Shown: positions 22,840 through 31,320 of the stretch, piece by piece | Layout of the letters: each line of letters opens with the position of its first letter | How positions within the stretch are numbered: position 1 is the stretch's first letter | From: JAGPUQ01 sp050179115 | GTDB lineage: Bacteria > Pseudomonadota > Gammaproteobacteria > Pseudomonadales > Porticoccaceae | NCBI GenBank assembly: GCA_050179115.1 | Contig: JBFXFL010000018.1 | Span: 1-50,076, forward strand | Length of the DNA stretch: 50,076 nucleotides | Direction: 5' to 3' | Made by a program: the position numbers and the translations under genes | The notes under the pieces: model-generated | Seen by the model: the letters and a program-made list of their open reading frames with translations, nothing else | What the model was told of the DNA's origin: nothing | Databases searched by the model: none

Positions 22840-24507
22840 GTGCATCACTCCGTTCCACAACCGATGCCAGTGATGGGTCAACCACCTCCCATTTCCCGTT
22901 CGATCTGGTCACCGCTGGGATACCCGCTGTTCCGGGTGATGTGGCTGGGCATGACCGTGTCCAACATCGGCACCTGGATGAACGAGGTCGGGGTGACCTG
23001 GTTGATGGCGAGCATGGCGCCGTCCAACCTGATGGTGGCGCTGATCCAGACCGCAACCACCCTGCCGTTCTTTCTGCTGTCGTATCCCGCCGGCGTGATG
23101 GGCGACATCTGCAATCGCCGTACGGTGCTGATCGCGCTGCACGTGTGGCTGCTGATCTCGGCGCTGGCGCTCACGGTGCTCGCGCACCTGGAAATGACCA
23201 CGGAATGGTGGCTGCTGATCCTGACTTTCTGCCTGGGTGCGGGCAACGCCATGATGCGCCCGTCCTGGAGCGCCAATATCCCATCGTTTGCACCGCGCGG
23301 CGAACTCGCCAATGCCATCACCCTGAATTCGCTGAGTACCAACCTGAGCAAGGCGGCGGGTCCGGCGATCGGCGGCCTGCTGGTTGCCTGGGCTGGACCG
23401 GTGGCGGTCTTTGCGCTCAACGTCCTGAGCTTTCTGTTCGTGCTCGGCACCCTGATCCGGCGTCACCCGCGGGCCTTTCACGTCGACACCCGGCTGCCCC
23501 CGGAAACCTTTTCCGTGGCGCTGCGCGGCGGGTTGCGCTACACCCGCCACGACCCCGAGCTGCGCGCGGTACTGGTGCGCTGCGCCGCCAGCTTCGTGTT
23601 CATCAGCGTGTTCTGGTCCATGCTGCCGGTCATCGTCCTGCGCGAGATGGGCAGCTCGCCGCAAACTTACGGACTGCTGGTGGGAACCACCGGCATCGGC
23701 TCGCTGGCTGGCGCCAACCTGCTGCCGTTACTGCTGCGGCGGCTGACCCGCAACCAGGTGTTCGGCGGCGCCTCCATGACATTCGCGCTGGCGCTGCTGG
23801 CGATAGCCTTCACGCGCGGCTACGCGCTGCTGGCGCTGCTCGGACTGGTGGTAGGCATCTGCTGGATCATGCTGTTTTCGTCGCTGGTGGTCGCTTCCCA
23901 GGCCACCGCCCCGCCCTGGGTGATGGCCCGTGTACTGGCGCTGGTGATGCTGGTCTACGGCGGTAGCGTCGCCGCGGGCAGCGCACTCTGGGGCTGGTTG
24001 TCGGATGTGTTCAGTGTTCGGGCCAGCATCGGCGTCGCGGTTTCGGGAATGCTGCTGTCCCTGTTGCTCGGCCGCCGCTATCCCATTCCGCAGGAGGGGC
24101 ATCGCAATCTGGGTACACCCGCGGTTCCGACAGCGGCCCCCGTCCCGGAGCTGGACCTGCGGCGCGGCCCGCTGCTGGTCACCCTGGACTATCCGATGAG
24201 CGACGGCAATCGGGCCGCCATGCGGACGCAGCTCGAACGGTTGCGGCTGGCGCGCCTGCGCGCCGGTGCCGAGCGCTGGCAGGCCTGTGAATTGCCCGGG
24301 ACCCCGGCAATTCTGCGCGAGTCCTTCAGAGTGCCATCCTGGCTGGCCTATCTGCGCCTTCAGGAACGGCTGACCGCCACGGACCGGATGGTCGAATCGG
24401 AACTGGCGGGGTTGGCCGGCGGACCACCGGTGCTGCGCCATCTGGTGCTCGACGGGGAGGGCCGTGATCCGCCCCGGTCGATCCCGGGCTCCGGGCTTCA
24501 GGGATGA
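22840..24507 (+). CDS. MFS transporter, MFS_3/EntS-like, with C-terminal soluble domain
   Basis: A 555-residue major facilitator of the DHA3/EntS-like group. Twelve hydrophobic helices fill residues about 25-410, with the family motif PSNLMVALIQTATTLPFFLLSYPAGVMGDICNRRTVL between helices 2 and 3 and NSLSTNLSKAAGPAIGGLLVAWAG. Residues about 425-555 form a soluble tail (GPLLVTLDYPMSDGNRAAM onward, with an HLVLDGE end), a layout known for MFS_3 proteins. The GTG at 22840 follows GCGAGG too closely; ATGs at 22864 and 22873 are alternatives. The cargo is unknown. Confidence 0.85.
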   Translation: MHHSVPQPMPVMGQPPPISRSIWSPLGYPLFRVMWLGMTVSNIGTWMNEVGVTWLMASMAPSNLMVALIQTATTLPFFLLSYPAGVMGDICNRRTVLIALHVWLLISALALTVLAHLEMTTEWWLLILTFCLGAGNAMMRPSWSANIPSFAPRGELANAITLNSLSTNLSKAAGPAIGGLLVAWAGPVAVFALNVLSFLFVLGTLIRRHPRAFHVDTRLPPETFSVALRGGLRYTRHDPELRAVLVRCAASFVFISVFWSMLPVIVLREMGSSPQTYGLLVGTTGIGSLAGANLLPLLLRRLTRNQVFGGASMTFALALLAIAFTRGYALLALLGLVVGICWIMLFSSLVVASQATAPPWVMARVLALVMLVYGGSVAAGSALWGWLSDVFSVRASIGVAVSGMLLSLLLGRRYPIPQEGHRNLGTPAVPTAAPVPELDLRRGPLLVTLDYPMSDGNRAAMRTQLERLRLARLRAGAERWQACELPGTPAILRESFRVPSWLAYLRLQERLTATDRMVESELAGLAGGPPVLRHLVLDGEGRDPPRSIPGSGLQG

Positions 24508-24515
24508 CCCGGAGC
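24488..24515. terminator. Stem-loop between convergent genes
   Basis: An 8-base-pair perfect inverted repeat (gctccggg / cccggagc, 12-base loop) spans the end of the MFS gene, just before the stop of the convergent Sel1 gene. No T tract follows either arm, so termination is uncertain. Confidence 0.3.
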
Positions 24516-24520
24516 TCGGA

Positions 24521-24937
24521 TCATTGTCCGGCAGGATTGGGCTTACTGGCTTTCAGTTTCTCCAGGGCCTCAATCGCCGCAGGGTTGAGCTGATCGGCGG
24601 CCAGACGCAACCAGTGAACAGCGGCTTGCGGATCCCGCGCCACACCCTCGCCGCGCAGGTACAGGACGCCGAGGTTGTACTGCGCGTTCTCGTAGCCCTG
24701 CTCTGCGGCCTTGCGGTACCAGCGCGCCGCCTCGGCCTTGTCCAGGGGCACGCCGTACTGCCCGGTTTCGTGAAGCACGCCCAGGTTGTACTGCGCCACC
24801 CGATCGCCGGCCTGCGCGTTGCGCTGCAGCCCCGCCAGATCGACCGTCACCGGCTGCTCCGGCGCCGCCACGGCGCTCATCGCCGCCACCAGGCAGCAGG
24901 CCCGGAACAACAAACCCATCACTTTGCGAGCTTCCAT
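24521..24937 (-). CDS. Secreted Sel1-repeat (TPR-like) protein
   Basis: A 138-residue protein with a signal peptide (VMGLLFRACCLVAAMSAVAA) and two to three Sel1-like repeats: AQYNLGVLHETGQYGVPLDKAEAARWYRKAAEQGY, ENAQYNLGVLYLRGEGVARDPQAAVHWLRLAAD, and a partial third. Such repeats bind partner proteins in the periplasm. The ATG at 24937 was chosen because GGAGG lies 6 bases upstream; the ATG at 24943 touches it. It follows fapF by 134 bases on the same strand and may be a late member of the amyloid operon, but no Sel1 gene is part of the known fap set. Confidence 0.8.
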   Translation of the reverse strand: MEARKVMGLLFRACCLVAAMSAVAAPEQPVTVDLAGLQRNAQAGDRVAQYNLGVLHETGQYGVPLDKAEAARWYRKAAEQGYENAQYNLGVLYLRGEGVARDPQAAVHWLRLAADQLNPAAIEALEKLKASKPNPAGQ

Positions 24938-25071
24938 CTTCATCCTCCGTTTTCATCCTCCGTGGTCAGGCATCACGCGGGCCCGTCACCTGCCGCGCGA
25001 GACCGCAGCAAGAAACTCTCGCTCGCGGCCGGCAACCCACTCGGCAACCCGGCGGCAGGTCGCCGCAGCGA

Positions 25072-26382
25072 TCAGAACCGATAGGGAAACTTGAGCGTGA
25101 ATGCGTAATCGGACGCGTCATTCGTCAACCCCATCCCCAGATTGGTCACCAGCGAGAGGCGGTCGGTCATCGCATAGGTCACGCCCATGTCGAACGTACC
25201 CGTGGTAGTGTCCGAACCGACCACCGTCTGGCTGCCGAATCCCGGCCGGGTGATCTCGGTTTTGTCGATGAATCGCTGAGTGAACGAGGTACTGAGACTG
25301 GTTCTTTCGTTGAGCGCGAAGGCGATCCCCAGCGAAAACTGGTACTGGTCGCCCAACTGAACCTCGCCGGGAGACGGCAGGGCTTCCGGATTGCTGCCCA
25401 GGTCGTTGAAGTCATCCTCGAAATAATGCCGCCAGGAGATGCTGGCGAACAGAATGGCCGGGTCCACCGTCTTGAGCAACGACAAACCGGTCTGGACGCC
25501 CCACAACCCGCTGCCGGTGGGCAGTTCCTCCGGAAATTGCAGGTTGGTATTGAGCGGGTCTTCCAGAAAGTCGATGCCGTAGGGCTCCCGTCCAGTAGGC
25601 GCGATGACGCTGGTATTCCAGACGATATCGGGCCGCGTCGGGGTTTCCGGAAACAGGCGGTAGCTGACGCCCAGGGAAATGTCCCCTAGGTCGCTGTCGT
25701 CGACCTTCTTCTCGGTCGAGAGAATGGACGACAACTCCTGCCCGCCGGACCTGGTGGTGGTCTCGCGATATACAAAGGGCAGGGTCAGATTCAGCTGCAG
25801 GCGGTCGGTCACCGTCCAGCGGCCGGTCAGGCTGGTGGTGAGGATATCCGAGTCGATCTCGTCAATGCTGATATCGCCCAGGAAAATCGCATCCAGCGCC
25901 AGAAAGCCGTTGAGTATCAGCTGGCTGCGGTCGAAATGGGCGAACTCGAAACCCAATTCGACGGAAAATTTCTGGTCGAACAGGGTGTGCTCTTCGAGCA
26001 GCAAATCCTCCACCCCGCGGCTGGCGCCGGGGCTCTTGCGCGCCGTATCCCCGGGGACAGCGGCCTGAGCGGTACGATCCTGAGGGGTTTCGGGCTGCGG
26101 CGGCGAGGGCTGAGCGGTACGATCCTGAGGGGTTTCGGGCTGCGGCGGCGAGGCCTGCGGGGCGGGCCGCCGGGGTGGCGGGTTGGCCCCGACGCGGTTT
26201 TCCAGGAGCTGCACCCTGCGCATCAACTGGGCGTTGATGCGCTTGAGCTGCTCCAGTTCCGCGCGGATGTCCCCCGGCGCGGCTTGCTCCGTCGGCGCGG
26301 CGGTCTCCTGCGCCGCTACGGGAAGACCCAGTGCGAGCGACGAGAGCAGTGCCGCTGGCACGGCGAGCTTTCCTGGTTTCAT
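25072..26382 (-). CDS. fapF: FapF-like outer-membrane amyloid secretion channel
   Basis: A 436-residue protein in the FapF position. After a signal peptide (LLSSLALGLPVAAQ) residues 38-65 form a short coiled coil (LEQLKRINAQLMRRVQLLENRV). A proline-rich linker with a 15-residue repeat (78-107) leads to a beta-barrel region (about 136-436) of alternating strands that ends in Phe (FTLKFPYRF). Pseudomonas FapF is a trimeric barrel with a periplasmic coiled coil that exports amyloid subunits, so the layout and length agree. Generic barrel annotations would also fit this region, so the call rests on the coiled coil and on the neighbours fapD and fapC. GAGGGGTGGT precedes the ATG. Confidence 0.75.
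   Translation of the reverse strand: MKPGKLAVPAALLSSLALGLPVAAQETAAPTEQAAPGDIRAELEQLKRINAQLMRRVQLLENRVGANPPPRRPAPQASPPQPETPQDRTAQPSPPQPETPQDRTAQAAVPGDTARKSPGASRGVEDLLLEEHTLFDQKFSVELGFEFAHFDRSQLILNGFLALDAIFLGDISIDEIDSDILTTSLTGRWTVTDRLQLNLTLPFVYRETTTRSGGQELSSILSTEKKVDDSDLGDISLGVSYRLFPETPTRPDIVWNTSVIAPTGREPYGIDFLEDPLNTNLQFPEELPTGSGLWGVQTGLSLLKTVDPAILFASISWRHYFEDDFNDLGSNPEALPSPGEVQLGDQYQFSLGIAFALNERTSLSTSFTQRFIDKTEITRPGFGSQTVVGSDTTTGTFDMGVTYAMTDRLSLVTNLGMGLTNDASDYAFTLKFPYRF
26065..26153 (-). repeat. 45-base tandem repeat in fapF linker
   Basis: Two adjacent copies of a 45-base unit (26065-26109 and 26110-26153) are identical except at the end. They encode PSPPQPETPQDRTAQ twice in the linker between coiled coil and barrel. 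Near-identity at the DNA level points to a recent duplication, so linker length may vary between strains. Confidence 0.85.
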
Positions 26383-26473
26383 ACCACCCCTCATCCTGTT
26401 GGTGTCAAACAAATGCCTGCCCCGCCGGCATGCTACCAGCGAGGCAGGCGCAATCAAGCTCCAGGCCGCAATT

Positions 26474-27412
26474 TCAGAGCAGATTCATGACGCGGTCGGC
26501 ACGAAAGCGCAGACCATCTGGCTGCGACTGCGCGTTTTCGAAGGCGACTTGCAGCATCAGGTCGTTGACCACATTGTGGCCGTCGCCCTCCAACCGCACC
26601 GCCTGCAGCAACTGGCTATGGTTGGTCACCGGATTCATCCCCAGGCGCTGCGTCACCTGGTTGCCCTGCGAAGTAATGGTGAAGCCGACCCCGCCGGTGG
26701 TGGTGAACTGGGTCACCATGTCACCGTTTTGAAACGTCTGATCCACGGGCGGACTGGTCACCTGCACGTCTGCGAGCACCGGCGCGGCATCCGTCGGGAT
26801 GACTGCATAGCCGACGTTGTTTTTCACCTCGTTGTTGGAGCCCGACACCTGGATGGCCTGCACCGCGCCGTCGATCTGGGCCAGCGCCCCGTTGGGCGCC
26901 GGTGCGGGCGTGTTAGGCGCTGGTGCGGGCGTATTGGCCAGCGGCTCGCCCAAGGTGCCACCCACCTGGTAGGCCACCCGGGTCGCCGGCCCGGAATTGT
27001 CGACCTGCAGGCTCATGTTGACCCGATGAACGCCGTCGGTATTGGCGCTGGGTGTCTGAGCCGCCATCTGGGGCAAGGTGTCGGCGCTGCCGGCCGCTTC
27101 GGTAGCCCCGCCGGGACCCATGGGCCCGACATCCCGCCGCGAAGGACGCGAAGTGGCGGTGGTAGTGGAGGTGTGCCGGCCTGCATCCGCCACGGCATCC
27201 GTGCGCGCCCAGGTGGTGGTCACCGACATGCCGAAGTACTGTATGTGCTGCCCCACCACGAACTTGCCGCGCATCTCGGCGAGCGCCTCTTCGGACAGTT
27301 CCCTGAAGATCGCGGCGTCGGTGAGCGGCGCCTGGGCCAGCATCAGCGCGGCGACCGCAGCGGCGAGGGGTTTGCGCAATCCCGTAGGGGTTGCCGTGAT
27401 TCTGGTTCGCAT
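26474..27412 (-). CDS. Secreted protein in the FapE position
   Basis: A 312-residue exported protein lying between fapD and fapF, where fapE lies in Pseudomonas. The ATG at 27412 has GGAGG eight bases upstream; two earlier ATGs do not. A signal peptide (PLAAAVAALMLAQAPLTDA) is followed by a short conserved-looking start FRELSEEALAEMRGKFVVGQHIQYFGM, a Thr/Ser/Pro-rich linker with an NTPAPAP repeat, and Asn/Gln-rich beta-prone stretches (NNEVKNNVGYAVI). No Cys is seen. I do not recognise it by sequence alone; the function is taken from position, probably a minor fibre component or extracellular chaperone. Confidence 0.6.
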   Translation of the reverse strand: MRTRITATPTGLRKPLAAAVAALMLAQAPLTDAAIFRELSEEALAEMRGKFVVGQHIQYFGMSVTTTWARTDAVADAGRHTSTTTATSRPSRRDVGPMGPGGATEAAGSADTLPQMAAQTPSANTDGVHRVNMSLQVDNSGPATRVAYQVGGTLGEPLANTPAPAPNTPAPAPNGALAQIDGAVQAIQVSGSNNEVKNNVGYAVIPTDAAPVLADVQVTSPPVDQTFQNGDMVTQFTTTGGVGFTITSQGNQVTQRLGMNPVTNHSQLLQAVRLEGDGHNVVNDLMLQVAFENAQSQPDGLRFRADRVMNLL

Positions 27413-27462
27413 TTTCCTATCCTCCATCTTTCGTTCCATGTAAAGCAGGCGCGCCGCCGGCG

Positions 27463-28227
27463 TCAGAACAGATCGGCATGAGTGAAGCCGAAGTCCAGCA
27501 GCTCGCTATCGGTTACCGGAGTGTGGTCATACAGAAACTTGCGTGCCGTCAAGGGCGGCTCCGGGCGGCTCAGCACCGTATCCCGGTCGAAACCGCGGCC
27601 CAGGATGGCAAAGACGGATCCGTTCCAGCTCGCCATGAAATCCTTCATGGGCATGATGCGATTGCCCAATGCCGGGTCGCCGACATGGACGCTGTCCTCG
27701 GTGATCTTGCGGATTACCACAAAGTGCTTGTAGCCGCGCAGATCAAGCAGCGCGATGGTGGGAATGCGCAGTTTGGCGAGCATCTCCGGGGGCAGTTCGT
27801 AACCCCGGCCGCGCAGGCCGAGGGTTTCGACGTAATGACGGATATCCAGCAGTGAATAGCCCTTCTCCTTGGCCAACTCTTCGTCCGCGATCTGGGCCAG
27901 GCCCAGAATCACGTCGACCTCGTTGACATCGAGGTCGTAGGCGTAGCGCAGAATGGTGGCGGTCGCCGCGGCACCGCAGCTGAAGTCGAAGCGTTGCTGC
28001 ACGATGTCCTGGTAGCGGCGCTCGCGGAGGCTGATCACCCGCTTGCTGAACTGCGGCGTCTCGCCCAGCCCGTAAAAGCGGTGCACCGTGCCTTCCTGGG
28101 CGCCCGCGGGCAGGGCCGCGGCCAGCCACAGCGCACAGCAGCCCAGCACGGATGCCGCCCACCCGGTTCTTCCCCCGGGGGTGAGGGGCGCGGAGTCGGC
28201 GGCTGAAACTGAAATTCTGGGGTTCAT
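27463..28227 (-). CDS. fapD: FapD-like C39 family peptidase
   Basis: A 254-residue exported cysteine peptidase of family C39. A signal peptide (AASVLGCCALWLAAALPAGAQ) precedes the catalytic domain with Cys84 in FDFSCGAAATATIL, His168 in GYKHFVVIRKI and Asp184 in VGDPALGNR, the C39 triad in order. FapD is the periplasmic protease of functional-amyloid systems and is needed for export of FapC. It lies between the FapC-like and FapE-position genes, as in the fapABCDEF order. The ATG at 28227 was chosen for the signal peptide; the ribosome site is weak. Clear C39 fold; the FapD name rests on context and on the lack of an ABC transporter half. Confidence 0.85.
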   Translation of the reverse strand: MNPRISVSAADSAPLTPGGRTGWAASVLGCCALWLAAALPAGAQEGTVHRFYGLGETPQFSKRVISLRERRYQDIVQQRFDFSCGAAATATILRYAYDLDVNEVDVILGLAQIADEELAKEKGYSLLDIRHYVETLGLRGRGYELPPEMLAKLRIPTIALLDLRGYKHFVVIRKITEDSVHVGDPALGNRIMPMKDFMASWNGSVFAILGRGFDRDTVLSRPEPPLTARKFLYDHTPVTDSELLDFGFTHADLF

Positions 28228-28333
28228 GTCAGGTCTTGTGATTGCGTGAACACTTGAAACCGGCTCGGGGCCAAACAGCACTGTATTTTGCCGGTGTACC
28301 CTGCGCCTGGAACCTCCGCGTGGCGGAGGGAGC

Positions 28334-28359
28334 GCCGGGGGCGGAAACCCGCCCCCGGC
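28334..28359 (-). other. Very stable stem-loop between fapC and fapD
   Basis: A perfect 11-base-pair G+C stem (gccgggggcgg / ccgcccccggc) with a four-base loop (aaac) lies 55 bases past the fapC-like stop. No T run follows, so it is not a standard terminator. A stem here could lower transcription into the protease and channel genes or protect the subunit mRNA from 3' decay, giving more subunit than machinery (inference). Confidence 0.65.
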
Positions 28360-28413
28360 ACCGGGACCGCCCTTCGGGCAAAGCGCCCGCCGGACAGTCC
28401 GTGCGACGGACGA

Positions 28414-30096
28414 TTACTCGCCGCCACCACCACCGGGAGGCGGAGCCACAACAGGAGTACCGATGCTGGCGATCGCCAGGGCGTTGCCCTGCAGGTTGCC
28501 ATTGCCGGCCGCCACGTTGATGGCGATGTTGCCGCTGGCGTTGCTGAAGGCGTCACCCTCGAGCGTGGCGTTGTTCACCACGGCGTTGGGATCGACCGTC
28601 ACCACCGGGAAGCTTGCCGTCAGCTCGATCTCATCCAGCGCGATGGTTCCGAGTTCGGTGAACACGAAGGCACCACCGTCTTCCAGATCATCCTGAGCGC
28701 CTTGTACTGCGCTGTCCACATCGACGTGGCCGGTGTTACTGCCGCCCGGATGGTTCTGCTCTTTCCAGGTATCGAGATAGACGTCGCCGCGCTGGTCGGC
28801 GATCCCTTCGTAGGTACCGCTGGCCGTACCGGTGAGGGCGACCTCCATTTCGCTCGCTACGGTCGAACCCTGCCCTACCGACACATTGTCATGCACGGAC
28901 TGGTTCGAAGAAGCGGTGGCCAGCGCCATGACGCCGGAGTTCTCGGCCAGCGCCAACTGGTTGGCTTGGGCATTGTTGTTACCCGCCACCACGTTGACAC
29001 CGATGTTGCCGGAGAAGCCCGAGCCTACGCTGTCACCCAGGAAGGCATCGTTGGTGCCGGAGGAGGGGTTCTCGTTGTTGTACGAGTACTGGTCGGAGAA
29101 GGTCTCCGCCTCTGCGGCGCCGCCGAACAGCAGGTTGATGTCGAAGCTGGCGCTGAACGCATAGTGCGACTCGTTCACGTACTCCCAGCTTCCGTCTTCG
29201 CTGTAGTCGTCGGAAAATTCGACGTGCGCGCTTTTCGAAGACTCCTCGCTAGCGGACCATGTCTGGGAATCGGCGCCGGCTACCCCGTAGTCGATGGTGC
29301 CATCCTCGATGCCGAGCAGGCCGCCGGCGACAAAATCGCCTTCGGCCGAAACGGCATTCAGATCCTCGCCCTCGCCCAGGTCGCCGCCGATATCGGCTTC
29401 GAACTCACCCAGCGCCGCGCCGCCGACCACACTGCTGACGGAATAGTCGCCCTCCGGGGTTTTCACCGCGATCTTGTCATCCACATCCAGATCGACATTC
29501 AGATGGGCATCGCTGGAGCTGGTGAGGGTGGCGGACTCGGTTTCCGCATGGGAGGCATCGGCAGTTGCCGCTGCATGCTGGCTCCAGGTCCAGGTGCCGG
29601 AGTCGTTGTCGACATGATCTTCGCTCGTGCTGAAGTCGATATCGATGGTCTGCGTGCTGTTCAGCGAATCGCCCTCGGCGATGGCCACCGAGTTCTGCTG
29701 CACGTTGTTGCTGCCGGCAGCCACGTTGACGCCCGCGTTGCCGGTGGCGTCGGACAACACATTGCCGCTGAGGGTGGCGTTGTTGTCATCGTTCAGGCTG
29801 CCCGGGGTGGACAGAACGGCACCGTTGTCGTCGATTACCAGATCGCTCAGCTTGTTGTCATGGGTCTTTTGATTGACCTCTGAAAACGCGGCCGCGCTGG
29901 AGTCCACCAGCACCAGACCCAGGGTGTAGATCTGGCCGTAGTAGCTCAGGTTGTAGTCGACGTCCACGGTCTTGTCGATGTCGATATCGCTGCGTTTGCC
30001 ATAGGGCACAGCTTGGCCTTCTTCAGCGTAGCTGAAGCCCACCCCCATGGCCATGGCCACTGCCACCGCAAGCGGCAGCCTCTTGAAGTTACTCAT
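28414..30096 (-). CDS. fapC: FapC-like functional amyloid subunit
   Basis: A 560-residue secreted repeat protein. A signal peptide (LPLAVAVAMAMGVGFSYA, cleavage near 24) is followed by three repeats at about 105-142, 348-386 and 507-545 sharing the pattern N-x-G-V-N-V-x-A-G-x-N-N-x-Q-x-N-x-x-A-I-A (GNAGVNVAAGSNNVQQN, GNIGVNVVAGNNNAQAN, GNIAINVAAGNGNLQGN). Long linkers between them are rich in Ser, Asp and Glu. It ends PPPGGGGGE and has no Cys at all, whereas Pseudomonas FapC is reported to carry a C-terminal CxxC. The repeats, the order and the C39 and barrel genes downstream support a major amyloid subunit. GGAG precedes the ATG at 30096. Confidence 0.8.
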   Translation of the reverse strand: MSNFKRLPLAVAVAMAMGVGFSYAEEGQAVPYGKRSDIDIDKTVDVDYNLSYYGQIYTLGLVLVDSSAAAFSEVNQKTHDNKLSDLVIDDNGAVLSTPGSLNDDNNATLSGNVLSDATGNAGVNVAAGSNNVQQNSVAIAEGDSLNSTQTIDIDFSTSEDHVDNDSGTWTWSQHAAATADASHAETESATLTSSSDAHLNVDLDVDDKIAVKTPEGDYSVSSVVGGAALGEFEADIGGDLGEGEDLNAVSAEGDFVAGGLLGIEDGTIDYGVAGADSQTWSASEESSKSAHVEFSDDYSEDGSWEYVNESHYAFSASFDINLLFGGAAEAETFSDQYSYNNENPSSGTNDAFLGDSVGSGFSGNIGVNVVAGNNNAQANQLALAENSGVMALATASSNQSVHDNVSVGQGSTVASEMEVALTGTASGTYEGIADQRGDVYLDTWKEQNHPGGSNTGHVDVDSAVQGAQDDLEDGGAFVFTELGTIALDEIELTASFPVVTVDPNAVVNNATLEGDAFSNASGNIAINVAAGNGNLQGNALAIASIGTPVVAPPPGGGGGE

Positions 30097-30278
30097 CTTC
30101 GTTCTCCGTTTAATGATGACATAGTCAGAGTCACGTCCCCATCTACAACCCCGCCCACCGAATTTGCCTCGCTGCTTCGCCAATGCACGCTTGACCCTGC
30201 GCACTCTGCCGCTGTTAAGGGGCATTGGTGAGACACTACAGGTGGCGAGCACAGCGTTACCTCGGCAGCAAACGGCGG

Positions 30279-31064
30279 TCAGGGAGGAGACGAGAACGTG
30301 AAGGTGTTGGCCGTGGCGTTGTTGTTGCCAGCGGCCTGGTTCACCAGGAACAGACCCCGGGCGCCCTCGAAGGCGTCTGGAGCCAGGTTGGCGCCGGTCG
30401 AAACCTGCGCGCCACCTTCTTCGGGGAGCAGAGGCGCGGCACTGCCGACGCTCTGCTCCTGCAACCGGGTATCGTCCAACTGGACGATGGCGAGTGCGGA
30501 CACGCCACCGACGGCAAGCGCCGCGCCGTTGAACTGGCTGTTGCCCACACCCGCGGATTGATTGACCAGGTAGATTCCCAGCGCGTCCTCGAACGCACCG
30601 GATTCGATGTCGGCGGTCAGCAACTGGTCGGTGGTGGGGACAACCCGTTCCAGCGCCTGTGCGGCATGCACTGCGGCGACGCTGTGGCCCTCGCTCGCGG
30701 CGAGGGCGGCGGAGTTCTGCTGGACGTTGCCGTCGCCGGCGGTCTGGTTCACGGTCACCAGGCCGCTGGAGCGCTGCAGCGCGGGGCCTATGGTGCTGAT
30801 ATCGACCGCCGCACTGCCGGCGTTGCCGCCGGCATCGGAGAGCTCCGCTTGCGCGGTGGTATCGGCCCAGACGGGGCCCACCGTCGCGCACCAGGCGGCG
30901 AGCAGCGCACACAGGCGAGAGCGGGAGGGATGGGGACAGCGAAGACGGAAGCTACCATCGGGTTTGGCGTCACTCCGCGCCGGCGGCGCGAGCGCACCGA
31001 ACTCGGCACCCATCCCGACTCGGGCACAGGATCCCCACTCACCGGCCTTTCCGCTTGACGGCAT
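30279..31064 (-). CDS. FapB-like minor amyloid repeat protein
   Basis: A 261-residue exported repeat protein, first in the operon. It has three repeats at about 100-122, 161-185 and 235-257: VNQTAGDGNVQQNSAALA, VNQSAGVGNSQFNGAALA and VNQAAGNNNATAN, close to those in the FapC-like protein. A hydrophobic signal core (LCALLAAWCATVGPVWA, cut near 67) is preceded by an unusually long stretch of about 50 residues. The ATG at 31064 was chosen because GAGGGG lies 7 bases upstream; a start nearer to the core is possible. It stands in the fapA/fapB position and would be the nucleating minor subunit (inference). A gap of 182 bases to the next gene holds no clear element. Confidence 0.65.
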   Translation of the reverse strand: MPSSGKAGEWGSCARVGMGAEFGALAPPARSDAKPDGSFRLRCPHPSRSRLCALLAAWCATVGPVWADTTAQAELSDAGGNAGSAAVDISTIGPALQRSSGLVTVNQTAGDGNVQQNSAALAASEGHSVAAVHAAQALERVVPTTDQLLTADIESGAFEDALGIYLVNQSAGVGNSQFNGAALAVGGVSALAIVQLDDTRLQEQSVGSAAPLLPEEGGAQVSTGANLAPDAFEGARGLFLVNQAAGNNNATANTFTFSSPP

Positions 31065-31177
31065 GCTCAATCCCCTCATTTTTTCCGCAACCAGCTACCA
31101 CAGCAGGTTGCTTTTCGCCTTGTTCGATAGCGGCAACCGACACTGCCTGGCACCACAACGCATCGGCTTCCGTCCGT

Positions 31178-31207
31178 CCCGTACATCCGCTTCCCGTACA
31201 TCCGCTT
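31178..31207 (-). repeat. 15-base tandem repeat in fap leader
   Basis: Two exact copies of cccgtacatccgctt (31178-31192, 31193-31207) lie in the untranslated leader of the fap transcript. Function unknown; it may be a slip duplication or a site in the RNA. Confidence 0.8.
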
Positions 31208-31304
31208 CTTTGCTTGCCCGGCTTGCTCGCGGCCTTTACTTGTACTTGCGCCGGTTCTCAGCTGCGCGGGCCGCAGGTTGATACCCTTGGGCGCCCATGT
31301 GTCG

Positions 31305-31320
31305 AGCAACAGCCGTGCCA
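31305..31320 (-). promoter_or_regulatory. Consensus sigma-54 promoter of the fap operon
   Basis: On the minus strand the sequence TGGCACGGCTGTTGCT matches the sigma-54 consensus TGGCACG-N4-TTGCW at every fixed base, with GG and GC 10 bases apart. It points at the fap operon and lies about 365 bases downstream of a gene for a sigma-54 activator with an intact GAFTGA loop. Transcription would start near 31293. Confidence 0.9.

Noticed and set aside
28288..29883. Plus-strand open frame of 531 codons opposite the amyloid gene
   Set aside because: The minus strand has a signal peptide, ribosome site and repeats; the plus frame has none of these.
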